NCBI GenBank assembly: GCA_027923505.1
Contig: BROI01000017.1
Location: 372,001 to 436,000 of the forward strand
Direction: 5' to 3'
DNA from: Mayamaea pseudoterrestris
Lineage: Eukaryota > Bacillariophyta > Bacillariophyceae > Sellaphorales > Sellaphoraceae
DNA: 64,000 bases
The position numbers and the translations under genes are program-made. Within the stretch, counting starts at the first letter, position 1. The number at the start of each line of letters is the position of its first letter. Below are positions 39,642-50,200 of this stretch, piece after piece. The notes under the pieces are model-generated. The model did not search any database. It had not been told where the DNA came from and saw only the letters and a list, made by a program, of their open reading frames with translations.

Positions 39642-40849
39642 ATGAAGATCTCCCAAGTGTATTCGACTCTCCTGTTCCTCGCCAGCGCGACGTTGGCGCG
39701 CAGCGTTGATTGCGATTCAGCTTACGCTCTCTGTGGCCAAGGCACGACACCCCAGTGTTTCCTTGAAGATTCACGATTGCCCAAGCCCAAGAAGTGGGGT
39801 TGGCACAACCAGATCACTGGTACGTTCGATGCGACGACAGAAATCACGTGTACCCTGTGGGCAGGCGCGGCAAAGTGCAATACCGACGACAAAACAAATG
39901 TGGGAACTGCAACCATTACATCCGACTCCTTTTCTATCGATTGGGCGGCGGGTTATGATATCGGCGAAGTGCACTTTTACCATGGCACTGTCCCATACCC
40001 AAAGCTCAACGGAGTGAACACCGTCGCGCCCGGTCAGTTTTCCAATGGCTTGGTCTATCCGGCTACGCAGACTTCTTGGGACATTTTTGGTGATCCACTG
40101 ACAATGGGTAATTACTTTATCCTTCACGCAAAAATCTGCCCAGCTGTAAGTAATGTTGTTGAGATGATTAGAACACCGCATATCTTACTCTGCGATCGTA
40201 CTAACTGCCTCTATCTTCATCGCAGGCTCCAAGTGGATCCCCTTCGGCCGTTCCAAGCCCTGGACCTTCCGCCGTTCCAAGCCCTGGACCTTCCGCTGTT
40301 CCAAGCCCAAGTCCTTCCGCCGTCCCAAGCCCATCGCCTTCTGCCGTTCCAAGCCCATCGCCTTCCGCCGTACCAAGCCCAACCCCCTCCAATGTCCCGA
40401 GTCGCACTCCTTCGTTGCGCCCGGTTGGCACATGCCAGGAAGACACAGCCTACGCCAAGTGCGAATTGGCCAATAACCCCGTTTGTTTTACGGATGCACA
40501 GCACTGGGGTTGGACTCACGGAGTGCCAAACATTGGTACCTTCAGCTGCACGCTCTGGGCTGGAGCGGCGCAATGCGACACAAGCGACTTGAAGAAACAA
40601 GCTGGTACCGCCATTTCCACCGACGGTAAGGAGTTTACGATTAGTTTGAACCCCCAGTGGCGCTTGTTGGAGGTTCATTTCTATCACGACGATGTACTCC
40701 CGACCAACGGTGCTGGCAAGGTTGTTTACGCGCCGGGCACGTGGACGGGATACACTGTCGATAACGTGGACTTTACCTTTGATATCGACGAAGGAGGTTT
40801 GCAGACCAACGAATATTTCATCTTGCACACGAAGGTTTGCAAGTATTAG
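39642..40849 (+). CDS. Secreted protein with two copies of an unknown Cys domain and a Pro-Ser linker
   Basis: Exons 39642-40145 and 40226-40849, with an 80-bp GT-AG intron in phase 0, give 375 residues. Signal peptide at 1-20 (VYSTLLFLASATLARS). Two copies of a domain of about 140 residues follow, sharing CTLWAGAAKC / CTLWAGAAQC, EVHFYH, YFILHAKIC / YFILHTKVC, a WGW motif and paired cysteines. They are separated by a linker with about seven PSPxPSAV-type units (40230-40410), encoded by a 30-bp GC-rich minisatellite. The intron lies exactly between domain 1 and the linker, suggesting internal duplication of an exon. The domain is not recognised; an extracellular, probably beta-rich module is likely. 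Such Pro/Ser linkers are frequent in diatom wall-associated proteins. Confidence 0.75.
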
Positions 40850-41113
40850 TGAAGAGGCTGCATACAGATCACTCTAGGGTAACTAATAGCGATTTAGCGC
40901 ATCGGTTACGACATCCTTGCTCTCAAGTAGCTTTCAAATATACCGTAATATGTGCACTGCATAGGCTATACTTTGCAACTTAGCGCAAGCTAGCAACATC
41001 TGGCAACCCGAATTCCAGCTTTGCAGTCGTCGGTGCGACATGCGCGTCTGTCGTTCATCCGTTCCACCGCGCCGCTTCCATCCATCTCGTGTTCACATTC
41101 TTTCAAAGTCACC

Positions 41114-42976
41114 ATGGCGAGTCTGTTTCAACAACAGCCAGCTACATTGGCCATTCGCGGACAGTTTGATGATGCAGTTGAAGATGATGAAGATGAACTA
41201 GTGTCGCTAAGATTAGCAAAGGATTTTGATAAAAGGGCAACCTTGCCGGTCAATTTGCAGCAACAATCGACCGATCGACAACGTTATCTGCATCATGCTG
41301 TTGATGAAACGAGCGACGACGACGATGACGATTGGTACGACGACCAAGACGATGCCATGGATCCAAATTCCATGAGTCATGTTCGTCTCACTAGCAACAC
41401 GAATAGCGCCGGCACGAGCATGTCGACCAAGCAACTGAATCTGAGTCATGCCGTTGCCAATCGCGTCAATCAGCTGCAGCACTTGGAACTCTCCAAATCA
41501 AGCAAAACGCAGGGCCGAGATGACCGAGCGACGAGTGAGCAAGTCATGGATCCGCGGACGCGCATGATATTGTTCAAGCTACTGTCGAGAGGCTTTTTGA
41601 AAAGGATTGACGGGTGTCTGTCGACGGGCAAGGAAGCCAATGTTTATTACGCAACCTCTGGAGCAACTGCAACTGCCACTGGCAGTATGGCAGACGCTTC
41701 AGAAACCACAACAACAGCCATTTCAGAATACGCCATTAAGATTTATAAAACCTCCATTCTCGTCTTCAAGGACCGTGATCGCTACGTTTCCGGCGAAAAC
41801 CGTTGGAAGCGAGGCTACTGCAAAAGCAATCCCCGCAAAATGGTCAAGGTTTGGGCCGAAAAAGAAATGCGCAACTACAAGCGCATTTACGGTGCCAACA
41901 TTCCCACGCCATGTCCAATATTGTTAAAGAGTCATGTACTCGTCATGGAGTTTCTTGGCCGCGACGGATGGCCGTCGCCTCGACTCAAGGATGCCATATT
42001 GTCGGAGAAGCGATTGCGGGAAGCCTACGTGCAGTGTATACTGATACTGAGACGCTTGTACCAACGTTGTCGGCTGGTGCATGGCGACTTGAGCGAATAC
42101 AATCTACTGTGGCATGATGAGCAAATTTACGTCATTGACGTTTCACAATCGGTGGAGACGGATCATCCTTCCGCCATTGACTTTTTGCGCAAGGACATAT
42201 CCAATGTCAATGACTATTTTCGCAAGATTGGTAACTTGAATGTCATGACGACGAGACAGCTCTTTGAGTTTACGACCATGCCACTGGATGATGATTCGGA
42301 AGCGACCGAGCTGGCATGCTTGGATAAGATGATGCACTTTGTTGACGATCATGCCGAGCAGTTGGCGCAGGCGACGGATCAAGATCGCCGACGGACGGAG
42401 CAACAAGAGTCGGTTGACGAAGCCGTGTTTATGAGCAGCTTTTTGCCACGCAGCTTGAACCAAGTGTCCGAAGTCGAGATTCAAAAACTTGCCAAAGGCG
42501 AGGTGGAAGATACGTATGCACACGCGGTTGCCTCGTTGACGGGTAACAAGGACGTTGTCGATGCCGTGGCCGAAAAGTTGGGACGGGAGAATGGCATGAC
42601 CAAGACGATGCAGTCTATACTACAAACGTCCGACGATGTAGATAACGATGGTAGCCGTGATGGACGCGTCAAACATGTTCAAATCAATGTCGATCAGTCG
42701 AACGAATCAAATAGCAATCCTGCCGAGGACTCGGACGGCGATAGCGACGATGATAGTGAGTCGGACGATGACGGAGTGAGCGACGGAAGCACCGACTTTG
42801 TCAGGAAACCAATGACACCCGAGGAACACGAAGCAACGCGAGCAGCGAGGCGCGCGGAGCGACGAGAAAACAAAAAGAATGTCAAGGAGTCGCAGAAGGA
42901 CAAGAGAAAGGAAAAGATTAAGAAGAAGGACAAGAAACGAGCTATTAAAAAGTCGAAAGCCGGAAGTAAAAAGTAG
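41114..42976 (+). CDS. RIOK1: RIO1 atypical protein kinase/ATPase (40S ribosome maturation)
   Basis: RIO1 acts in the cytoplasm in the last steps of 40S subunit maturation. 620 residues from the ATG at 41114 (context ACCATGG); an upstream in-frame ATG at 41021 is less likely. Landmarks in order: acidic N-terminus; STGKEANVYYA (RIO glycine-rich loop); EYAIKIYKTSILVFKDRDRY (catalytic Lys); RGYCKSNPRKMVKVWAEKE; LVHGDLSEYNLLW (catalytic loop Asp); IYVIDVSQSVETDHP (metal-binding Asp, RIO1 type). The kinase core is followed by VNDYFRKIG and a long C-terminal tail with alternating acidic and Lys/Arg-rich segments, which is typical of RIO1. An insert of about 20 residues (TGSMADASETTTTAIS) sits between the glycine loop and the catalytic Lys strand. 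Single exon. Confidence 0.93.
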   Translation: MASLFQQQPATLAIRGQFDDAVEDDEDELVSLRLAKDFDKRATLPVNLQQQSTDRQRYLHHAVDETSDDDDDDWYDDQDDAMDPNSMSHVRLTSNTNSAGTSMSTKQLNLSHAVANRVNQLQHLELSKSSKTQGRDDRATSEQVMDPRTRMILFKLLSRGFLKRIDGCLSTGKEANVYYATSGATATATGSMADASETTTTAISEYAIKIYKTSILVFKDRDRYVSGENRWKRGYCKSNPRKMVKVWAEKEMRNYKRIYGANIPTPCPILLKSHVLVMEFLGRDGWPSPRLKDAILSEKRLREAYVQCILILRRLYQRCRLVHGDLSEYNLLWHDEQIYVIDVSQSVETDHPSAIDFLRKDISNVNDYFRKIGNLNVMTTRQLFEFTTMPLDDDSEATELACLDKMMHFVDDHAEQLAQATDQDRRRTEQQESVDEAVFMSSFLPRSLNQVSEVEIQKLAKGEVEDTYAHAVASLTGNKDVVDAVAEKLGRENGMTKTMQSILQTSDDVDNDGSRDGRVKHVQINVDQSNESNSNPAEDSDGDSDDDSESDDDGVSDGSTDFVRKPMTPEEHEATRAARRAERRENKKNVKESQKDKRKEKIKKKDKKRAIKKSKAGSKK

Positions 42977-43229
42977 GAGCTTGTCAATAGCATAGTCAGC
43001 AACCTTTTGCTTGTGTTTTAATGACAGAACATGTTTACAGTTAGTACGTTTACATGACACCACGCGATGCAATATCACCACTTTAATAAAATATGTATAC
43101 TAATAGACGTAGTTCACCGTGAACTATTCTACTCGCATTATTCTTCCTTCTCAGCAAACATCTTACGTAAACATCCATTCGCAATTTCAAAAAACAAAGC
43201 AACCTGTTCCGACCCAGCACTAGACCAAA

Positions 43230-44983
43230 TCACGCCTCATTGGCCCGCTTTTCCTCCAACTTTTCAATCTGTCCGGTCGACACAAACTCGAGAATTTTCT
43301 CCGCACTCTTTGCCCCAATATTCGCAACTTTGGTCTTAGCGCCTTTGCCTAAACTCATGGCATTCTCCGGAGTCACGACAAAGTCAAGGTTCTGAAGCGC
43401 AGTGGCAACTTTCGAGTGGACGACACCGCCATTGCGATTGCCTTCCTTGAAATAAAACTCAGCAAGTGCCTGAAAGGCGCTCACCACCGGAAGATTCTCT
43501 GGACACTTGCAACTGTCTTTCAGCGCCGCTTGCTTCTTCGCAGCCTTGTCGTCCTTGGCCTCGCGGAATCCAAGCTCGTTGACAAGGCTACGCACAATAT
43601 CAGCCACTGGCTGCGAGCGATTGGCCGCCACCATGGCGCCAACCTTGTGCTTGGCATCGCCTTCGTCATCCGGCAAGTCAATCAGCTTGGAGCACGACTT
43701 GAGCAATTTGTAAATTGCAGCCGTTGCCTTTTTAATGCCTTCATTGTTATGCAGCTCCAAATCAAGTTTATTTGCTTGTTTGATCAAACCGGCAATTGCT
43801 GGATCGCTGTCGGAAGCAGATGGCACCTCGCCCTTGGCTTCGGCAATGAGACGATCCATTTCTTCATCTTCCTCCTTGGTCGGCATCTGCATAAGCCTGT
43901 AGAGTAAGCCAAATTATTAGTAAAAGAGTGAGAATCATCAAGTCATAGTCAAAAGCAACAATGGATCGACCAAAAGAAACGTACCATGGTTGCCAGCGCG
44001 GGGCACTCTCCGCTTTGCCATGATACTGACATGCAACTCGGACATTCCGCTCCTCGTCAAAGGCTCCGCTGCAAGTCACCGTCGCGCCGTCGTCATGCAG
44101 CTTCAATCGGCCACCCTCGCAAAGAGTGCATCGAGCCAGTCGTCCTCGCAAAGCTCCGTCCAAGACGCGAATCATGAGAACTGGCTTGGTTCCAGTCACA
44201 TGCTGACGGTTCCACTGTAGAATTTCCTTCAAATCAGCGATTGAAAGCTTGTGAATGGCTCCATACGTTTCAACGAGAATACTCATGTCATCCTTGGCCT
44301 TTTTTGAGGCCGACGGGTTATCGTCCTGCGTCGCATCGTATCGAATCTTGATGTCAGCCAGCCACGTTTTACCAGCCGACGACTCGCTGTCACCATCCTC
44401 CTTGCTCTTGGCAACGGCTGCTTTTTTCGCTTCCAGTGCCTCTGCAATCTCATCAGCGCGACTTGGCAAAATGTCTCCGCTTTCATCGCGCAAATTGTCG
44501 CGCACAAAGTCATGGGCCGTGACGCCTTGCTGCACCATTTTGCGAGGAAGCGTAAAGCACTCCAAGTGGTTCCACGAAGTCATGTCAAAGTCGTCGCGAG
44601 GAGTGTGCGTGCCAATGCGCATCGCATCCTTTTCAATCTTGGTCTTGCACTTTTTGCACGAGGCGCGGCTGCTCTTGGCGAGCTATAACATGAGCGAAAC
44701 CATTGTGAATGAGTGGAAGGAAAGCGAAGCGCAGTCGTAGCAAGATGAGAAATTTTAGAGTTCATTTTCATAATCAGTTATATGCAATATTGGAAGAAGG
44801 AGAAGGAGATTGTCGAAACGTGTCAGAATGTTTGACTTTGCGAACAGAGTCATTGGGACGAGCAAATGCAAGCAAGCCATGCACCCCATCGTCGAGGGGC
44901 TGGAAGACGCATGATGCATGCAAAGTCTTTCCTCTTTGCTCAGACATATTTCTTACCTCGACCGAGTACGTTGTACTGCTCAT
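43230..44983 (-). CDS. PARP-type zinc finger, PADR1 and helix-hairpin-helix protein lacking a PARP catalytic domain
   Basis: Exons 44983-44957 (27 nt), 44682-43985 and 43896-43230, with GT-AG introns of 274 and 88 bp, give 463 residues. Exon 1 plus exon 2 produce TYSVELAKSSRASCKKCKTK, the start of a zf-PARP finger, continuing through the SWNHLECFTLP ligands (C-C-H-C). Residues about 150-240 form a PADR1-like domain (IADLKEILQWNRQHVTGTKP, CTLCEGGRLKL zinc-ribbon cysteines, WQPW). The C-terminal 90 residues resemble the 8-kDa helix-hairpin-helix domain of DNA polymerase beta/lambda (AFQALAEFYFKEGNRNGGVV, then IGAKSAEKILEFVSTG). No WGR, regulatory or ADP-ribosyl transferase domain follows; the frame ends after the HHH. 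zf-PARP and PADR1 bind DNA breaks, and HHH binds gapped DNA, so a nuclear break-binding role is inferred. Confidence 0.8.
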
Positions 44984-45447
44984 GGTTGCTCAGAAAACGA
45001 TAGTCAAGGGTACGTCTCGCAATGCTTGGGCAACGCAAGGTTGCTTTCGTGCATTTTGTGTGTTGCAGCTTCGCGTGCGGATCCAAGGCGCGCCAAAAGT
45101 ACGTCTTAGCGGTACTCAGTTGCGACTAACAGAAAAGATCCAATGCGTTTTGGCGATGTTGCCGTTGTCACGAGCTTGAAGTTAGCAATTAAATTGTTGA
45201 ACAAAGCGATTTGAACTTGTGAATTTAGGTCTTCTGTTCGTGTGCTGTTTGAACTACTCAAAGGATGGCAAGAATATTGCACACAATTGATTGGAAACAT
45301 AACCTTTGGTGTAGCGTATGGCGCGGGCTGTGATGACACGCATGACTTATGTAGATACATAATGATCAAGACGATCCATACGATTAGCAAATGAAAAATA
45401 ATGTACATCTTATGTAGTTATAATATCGACAAGTAGAAAAAGAACGT
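44984..45447 (-). other. Intergenic, no gene seen
   Basis: Upstream of the zf-PARP gene and downstream of the TPR-like gene. Short frames only; no recognisable content. Confidence 0.55.
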
Positions 45448-46242
45448 TTACGCCGCAGCCGCACCTCTACTAGTGCACGACAATGGTCCACCACCACTGG
45501 AGCAATCCAGCAGCTGCAGCTGCTGATGAAGCTTTTGTAAGTGTTGACAGCAATGGTTCTGCGCCATTACGGCTGACGGCGTCGTAACTGACGGATCAGC
45601 TTGTTGTTGCTGCCTTTTCAGCAGGGTGGCTTGCACCAAACTGCACGTGGCAACGTAGGCGACGGCCATGATGCAGTGACACTGTGTTACGTTGGCGACG
45701 CGGTTGTCTGCCTCCGCGGCAGCCATGGTTTGCTCGTATCGTTTGGATAGCATGGTTAAACACAGTCGCAATAGTTTTCTAGCAGATGGTGATGACGACT
45801 TGGCGTCTTGACTTTTGCGAACATTGCTGCTGCAAAGGAGCGACGCAGCGTAGTTTTGCAGCGCAATGCAGGAATCAATCTCCAAGTCTCGTTCACCTTG
45901 ATTCTCGCGTCCGTAGTCTTCAATGCGAATCAGAGTGGTTTGCTTCACGCGGATGCTGCCATGGTCGTGAACGAACGCCGAGCTGCAAGCGTCATCAGAC
46001 ACAATGACAAACATGCCAAGTTCTTTGGAGTCTCGTCGCGGCTTGGTCATTCGTTGCATGGCGCGATGAACCGTTTGGTCAACCTTTTTCGCTCCCTCGT
46101 CCGACTGGCCTGACGATGCAATCTTGAGCAAGACAATCACGTCACGAAAGGTTGCCTTGGCTTGACTGTGGCATCCCTTCTCCATCAAGGAGCATCCAAT
46201 GTTGTTGAGCGCGACTGCGCCTCTGTAAGCATGGTTCATCAT
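45448..46242 (-). CDS. TPR-like helical protein of an algal family, possibly 5' incomplete
   Basis: From the ATG at 46242 there are 264 residues. The N-terminus reads YRGAVALNNIGCSLMEKGCH followed by SQAKATFRDVIVLLK, a TPR-like helix pair seen in a large family of diatom proteins of unknown function. The middle carries a low-conservation loop, and a second helical region (IDSCIALQNYAASLLCSSN; VTQCHCIMAVAYVATCSLVQ) follows, ending in Gln/Ser/Gly-rich tails. In relatives, a short upstream exon is common; none was found here because the region upstream ends in a Ty3/gypsy insertion 380 bp away. The nature of the helical repeat is seen; the function is not known. Confidence 0.6.
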   Translation of the reverse strand: MMNHAYRGAVALNNIGCSLMEKGCHSQAKATFRDVIVLLKIASSGQSDEGAKKVDQTVHRAMQRMTKPRRDSKELGMFVIVSDDACSSAFVHDHGSIRVKQTTLIRIEDYGRENQGERDLEIDSCIALQNYAASLLCSSNVRKSQDAKSSSPSARKLLRLCLTMLSKRYEQTMAAAEADNRVANVTQCHCIMAVAYVATCSLVQATLLKRQQQQADPSVTTPSAVMAQNHCCQHLQKLHQQLQLLDCSSGGGPLSCTSRGAAAA

Positions 46243-46625
46243 GATTAGTATATGGTAGGTTTGAGCTATTGACTGCACGAATTAAAATTGTGAGAGGAGA
46301 GAAGAAGATGCTTGTCGACAAACGCTCGAGCGATTAGTCCGCATGCAAACGTGACTTCGTTTTCTCGGACTTTCGTTTTCCGTTCTTCGCATCATATGGC
46401 AGATGTTTTGTGTGTCAATGGCAAATAAAGTACGTTTTCCTACAACCTGACGCACAGTGACGCTTTGGAAAGTACGTGAGTGATCTTGGTCTGACTCGAC
46501 CAGATTTTTACTCACCGTTTGCCAAGCTATAAGCAGGTTGAAGTACAGTAAAGAGTCCGACCATGGCGATAGGTAAACGTACTCGGAAAGGCACAGCATG
46601 CAATCGGAGTAATTGTGGTTCACAG
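46243..46625 (-). other. Host flank between the TPR-like gene and the LTR element
   Basis: A minus-strand frame (46282-46623) is open but shows no recognisable protein. Presumably the 5' region of the TPR-like gene, with the Ty3/gypsy insertion directly beyond. Confidence 0.45.
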
Positions 46626-46851
46626 TGAAGTACCTATCGTAGGATGATATGTAAATGGAAATTATGATGGTATTTTAAAAGACTGCAATTGAAGATTGCC
46701 TCCATGGCGAGCCATCGCTTTAAAAGAGCGAGGATCGCAGATGTCGCAACAGGATCGCCCATCTTCGCTAATACCCGACGGGCGTGTCCGTTGACTGTCC
46801 GGCTCGCCGTTGAGGCTGGGCCGGTGCATGTGAATCGTGTCAGATAGCACA
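46626..46851 (-). repeat. Extra LTR copy (tandem with the 3' LTR)
   Basis: 226 bp, identical to the adjacent copy, same orientation, no spacer. Begins TG and ends CA in element orientation. Confidence 0.93.
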
Positions 46852-47077
46852 TGAAGTACCTATCGTAGGATGATATGTAAATGGAAATTATGATGGTATT
46901 TTAAAAGACTGCAATTGAAGATTGCCTCCATGGCGAGCCATCGCTTTAAAAGAGCGAGGATCGCAGATGTCGCAACAGGATCGCCCATCTTCGCTAATAC
47001 CCGACGGGCGTGTCCGTTGACTGTCCGGCTCGCCGTTGAGGCTGGGCCGGTGCATGTGAATCGTGTCAGATAGCACA
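46852..47077 (-). repeat. 3' LTR of the Ty3/gypsy element
   Basis: 226 bp; element orientation starts TGTGCTATCTGACACG and ends GGTACTTCA. Preceded on the inner side by a purine-rich tract (GTGGGAGAG), the expected plus-strand priming site. Confidence 0.93.
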
Positions 47078-47222
47078 CTCTCCCACACTAAGAGCGACCA
47101 TGAGGGTAGCTGGGGTAAAATGTCTTCCTTCTTGTTTATAAAGTAGCAGCGGCCTTCCTGTCGCACAGGGTGCCGTAATTTAGCTCGATCTTGATGAATC
47201 GAACAAGGGAGCTGCGCAAACC

Positions 47223-50200
47223 TTAAGCGTCTTGCCGATACGGCTTGATACGCCGAATATTAACTCGGTCAGTCACCATAGGCGAGAGGCGAATGGTAAC
47301 CGTTCCATTAACGTGGACTTGTTCAATTGAATAAGGACCGATCCATCGTTCTTCGAGCTTGTTAGGGTCGTATACCTTCTTGAGGATCTGCTCGTCAACT
47401 TTAAAGTCATGAGTCAGTCTCGAACGGTTCGCTTGGAGCAAACGTTCATTGACAATCGCTTCTCGTTTAACAGAGATAGCTAGAATGTCGGCAACCAAAG
47501 GTATATCCAGAAACATGTCGCGTTGAAAGACGACGGCGCCGGGAGAAAGGTTATCAAGAGCTCCACTTGATACAACTCGTGTTGCATGCATTGCTGTCGC
47601 GAGGCATTGATCGATTATATCGTCAGCTTCCATCAAATCCTCGGGCGGATGAGCGTGTACAAGTGTACGAAGCACGTTGCCAATAACGAGGTGACAGCGC
47701 TCGCAAATGCTGTTAGCAGTGGGCGTCTTGGGCGAAGCGGCATGCCATTCAATCCCATTGTGTTCAAGGATGGTTCCAAATGCTCCTTTAAACTCACTGC
47801 CTTGGTCGGCAACGAGTCGCATTGGTCGAGGATAGCGAGAGAGCCAGTTGTCTTCAAAGAGACGGCCGATATGATACGCCGACTTGTCCTGATAGCGAAC
47901 AATTTCGACAAGGTTAGTAACTGGGTCAATCATCGTTAACGCTCTGAAATAACAGTCAATGCCGTTCACTGATACTTTCCATGGGCCGATGAGGTCAACG
48001 TGGACTTCATACCAAGGAGCGACGCGCACGTCTCTCGCTGGCAGCTCTCCATATTGGCGACTGCCTCCTTTGTTGCGTTGGCAAGTATCGCAAGCACCAA
48101 CAAGATGCTCGACGCGCTGCTTGAGCTTAGGATGGTAAAAGTGCTGTTTGATGCTCGTTGTGAGGCGAGTCATTCCAGCGTGGGCCATTGAGAGGTGGTA
48201 CCAAAGAATCAAGCGATCGAGGATCGCACTGGGGATGCAGATTCGCCAGCGTTCGTCTGCTTGGAATACAACAATCTGAACGTCTCCAAGTTGTTTGTAT
48301 TGTATTGTTGTCGCGTCTTGGTTTTGGACTGCGGCCATTAGCGTTGCATCTTCTTGTTGATACTCGGCAATGGTTGAATACGACAGGGGATATCGCCCTT
48401 GTTCGTCGAACTCCGGATGGAGGAGCAGGCACTCTGCAAGCTCTGGTTCGTCCCGTAGGAGACAGTAACCTTCATTAGCAATTGATAGCTCTTCAATTTG
48501 CCTTTCCCCATGGTCGTTTGTTGTTGATTCAATTGAATGTGCAAGAACGCCGCCATCGTGATGGCCATCGTTGACACCGTGTAAGTTGTCATCGTGATGG
48601 GTATGTCGCATGGGCACTGCTGCCTCTTGCGCTTCCTTTTGTCGGGCATCCTGTTGTTGCTTTAAAACATCAACAGGGCTCTCCCCCACGAGAGAGGTTT
48701 CCCTTGCCGTTGGAACCCTTGAAAGAGCATCTGCGACAGTATTAAGCTCCCCTTTGAGGTAAAGGAACTCGGGTCCGAATTCCTCCAAGTACAGACGCCA
48801 TCGAAGGACGCGCTGCGTTTGAAAGGCGGTCAATTCGTGGGTGAGATTTTTATGGTCCGTATGGATTTGCAAACGCGCACCAAGCAGCATCGAACGAAAC
48901 GTTTTGAGCGTTTCAACAATACTTAGCAATTCCTTTTCAATGGTTGTGTAATTGACTTGGGCGCTGTTGAGTTTGCGCGAGAAATAGGCGACCGGAACGC
49001 CATCTTGAAGGATGACGGCGCCAAGTTGATAATCAGACGCATCCGTTTTAATAACGAATGGTTTGTTATGATCAGGATAGCGAAGAAGAACATCGCTTGC
49101 TGCAACTGCTTTCATTTCCTCGAATGCTTTTTGTTGAGGCGCACCCCATTGAAAAGACTTTTTGCCGACGAGATTCGTCAAAGGAGCAAGCATGTGCGAC
49201 CGACGAGGCCACATGGTTCGATAGTAAGTTACAAGACCAAGGAATGAGCGCAACTGCTTGAGATTAGTAGGAGGCTTCATATCCACAATTGCTTGGACTT
49301 TCTTGGGCCAGGGTTTGAGTCCTGTCGGCGTGAGCCAGTACCCAAGCCAGTCGGTTTCCTTGACGCCCCATTCGCACTTGCTTGGATTGATTGTGAAGCC
49401 GCTATCCTCGAGACGCTTTAAAACTGCCTCTAAGAGAGTTAAATGCTCCTTCCAAGTGTCGCTAAAGCAACCGACGTCGTCAAGGTACTTTTCAACGTCG
49501 CGCAATCCTTGTAAAACTTTCTCCATCACCTCTTGAGCAATATCGGGGCTTGATTGACGCCCGCCATTGGCAAGCGCAAGTAACGAAATAAACCGAACGG
49601 CGTTGCAATCGTACAGAGCTCTGCTGCTTTCCTTGTCCAACTGGAAGGTGTAATACTGCATTGAAATATCAAGCTTTGTGAAGAACTTGTACCCGCTGCG
49701 CCTCGCCAGTAGCTCATGGATACGCGGCATTGGGAACGTGCGCCTTTTAATCACTTTATTCAACGCCCGAAAGTCAGAAACAAAGCGTACAGTCTTGTCT
49801 TTCTTTGGTATAATAAAGGTGGGCGCCGCCCATTCGCTGCGGCCGCAAGGCTCAAGTACACCGAGTTCGACGAGTCGATCAAGCTCTTCCTTGAAGGTTT
49901 GCTCATGCACTCGAGGCACTGGATAGTGTCTTTTATGGACTGGTTTAGCTTGTGGATCAATGTCAATGTGGACTAGCTCGTTTGGATATTTGCCAAGCTT
50001 GCCTGAAAAGAGAGCGGGAAAGCGTCGTAAGAGACGTTTTAAATCGGTACGTTGCTCCTCATTTAAATGAGTTGATTGATCGGCAACCTCGTCTGTCGAC
50101 ACTTTGTTATACTTAGCTGATAAAATCTCCTCGCTTGTATGCAGATCTGGTTCAGTATCAGAGAATAGAACAAACCGCTCAATCAAAGAGTCTCTGATTT

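Noticed and set aside
40240-40400. CRISPR-like regular repeats
   Set aside because: The periodic units encode an in-frame Pro-Ser linker of a secreted protein; there are no unique spacers.
46626-47077. Tandem satellite repeat
   Set aside because: The two 226-bp units are LTRs of the neighbouring Ty3/gypsy element; a third copy at its far end explains them.
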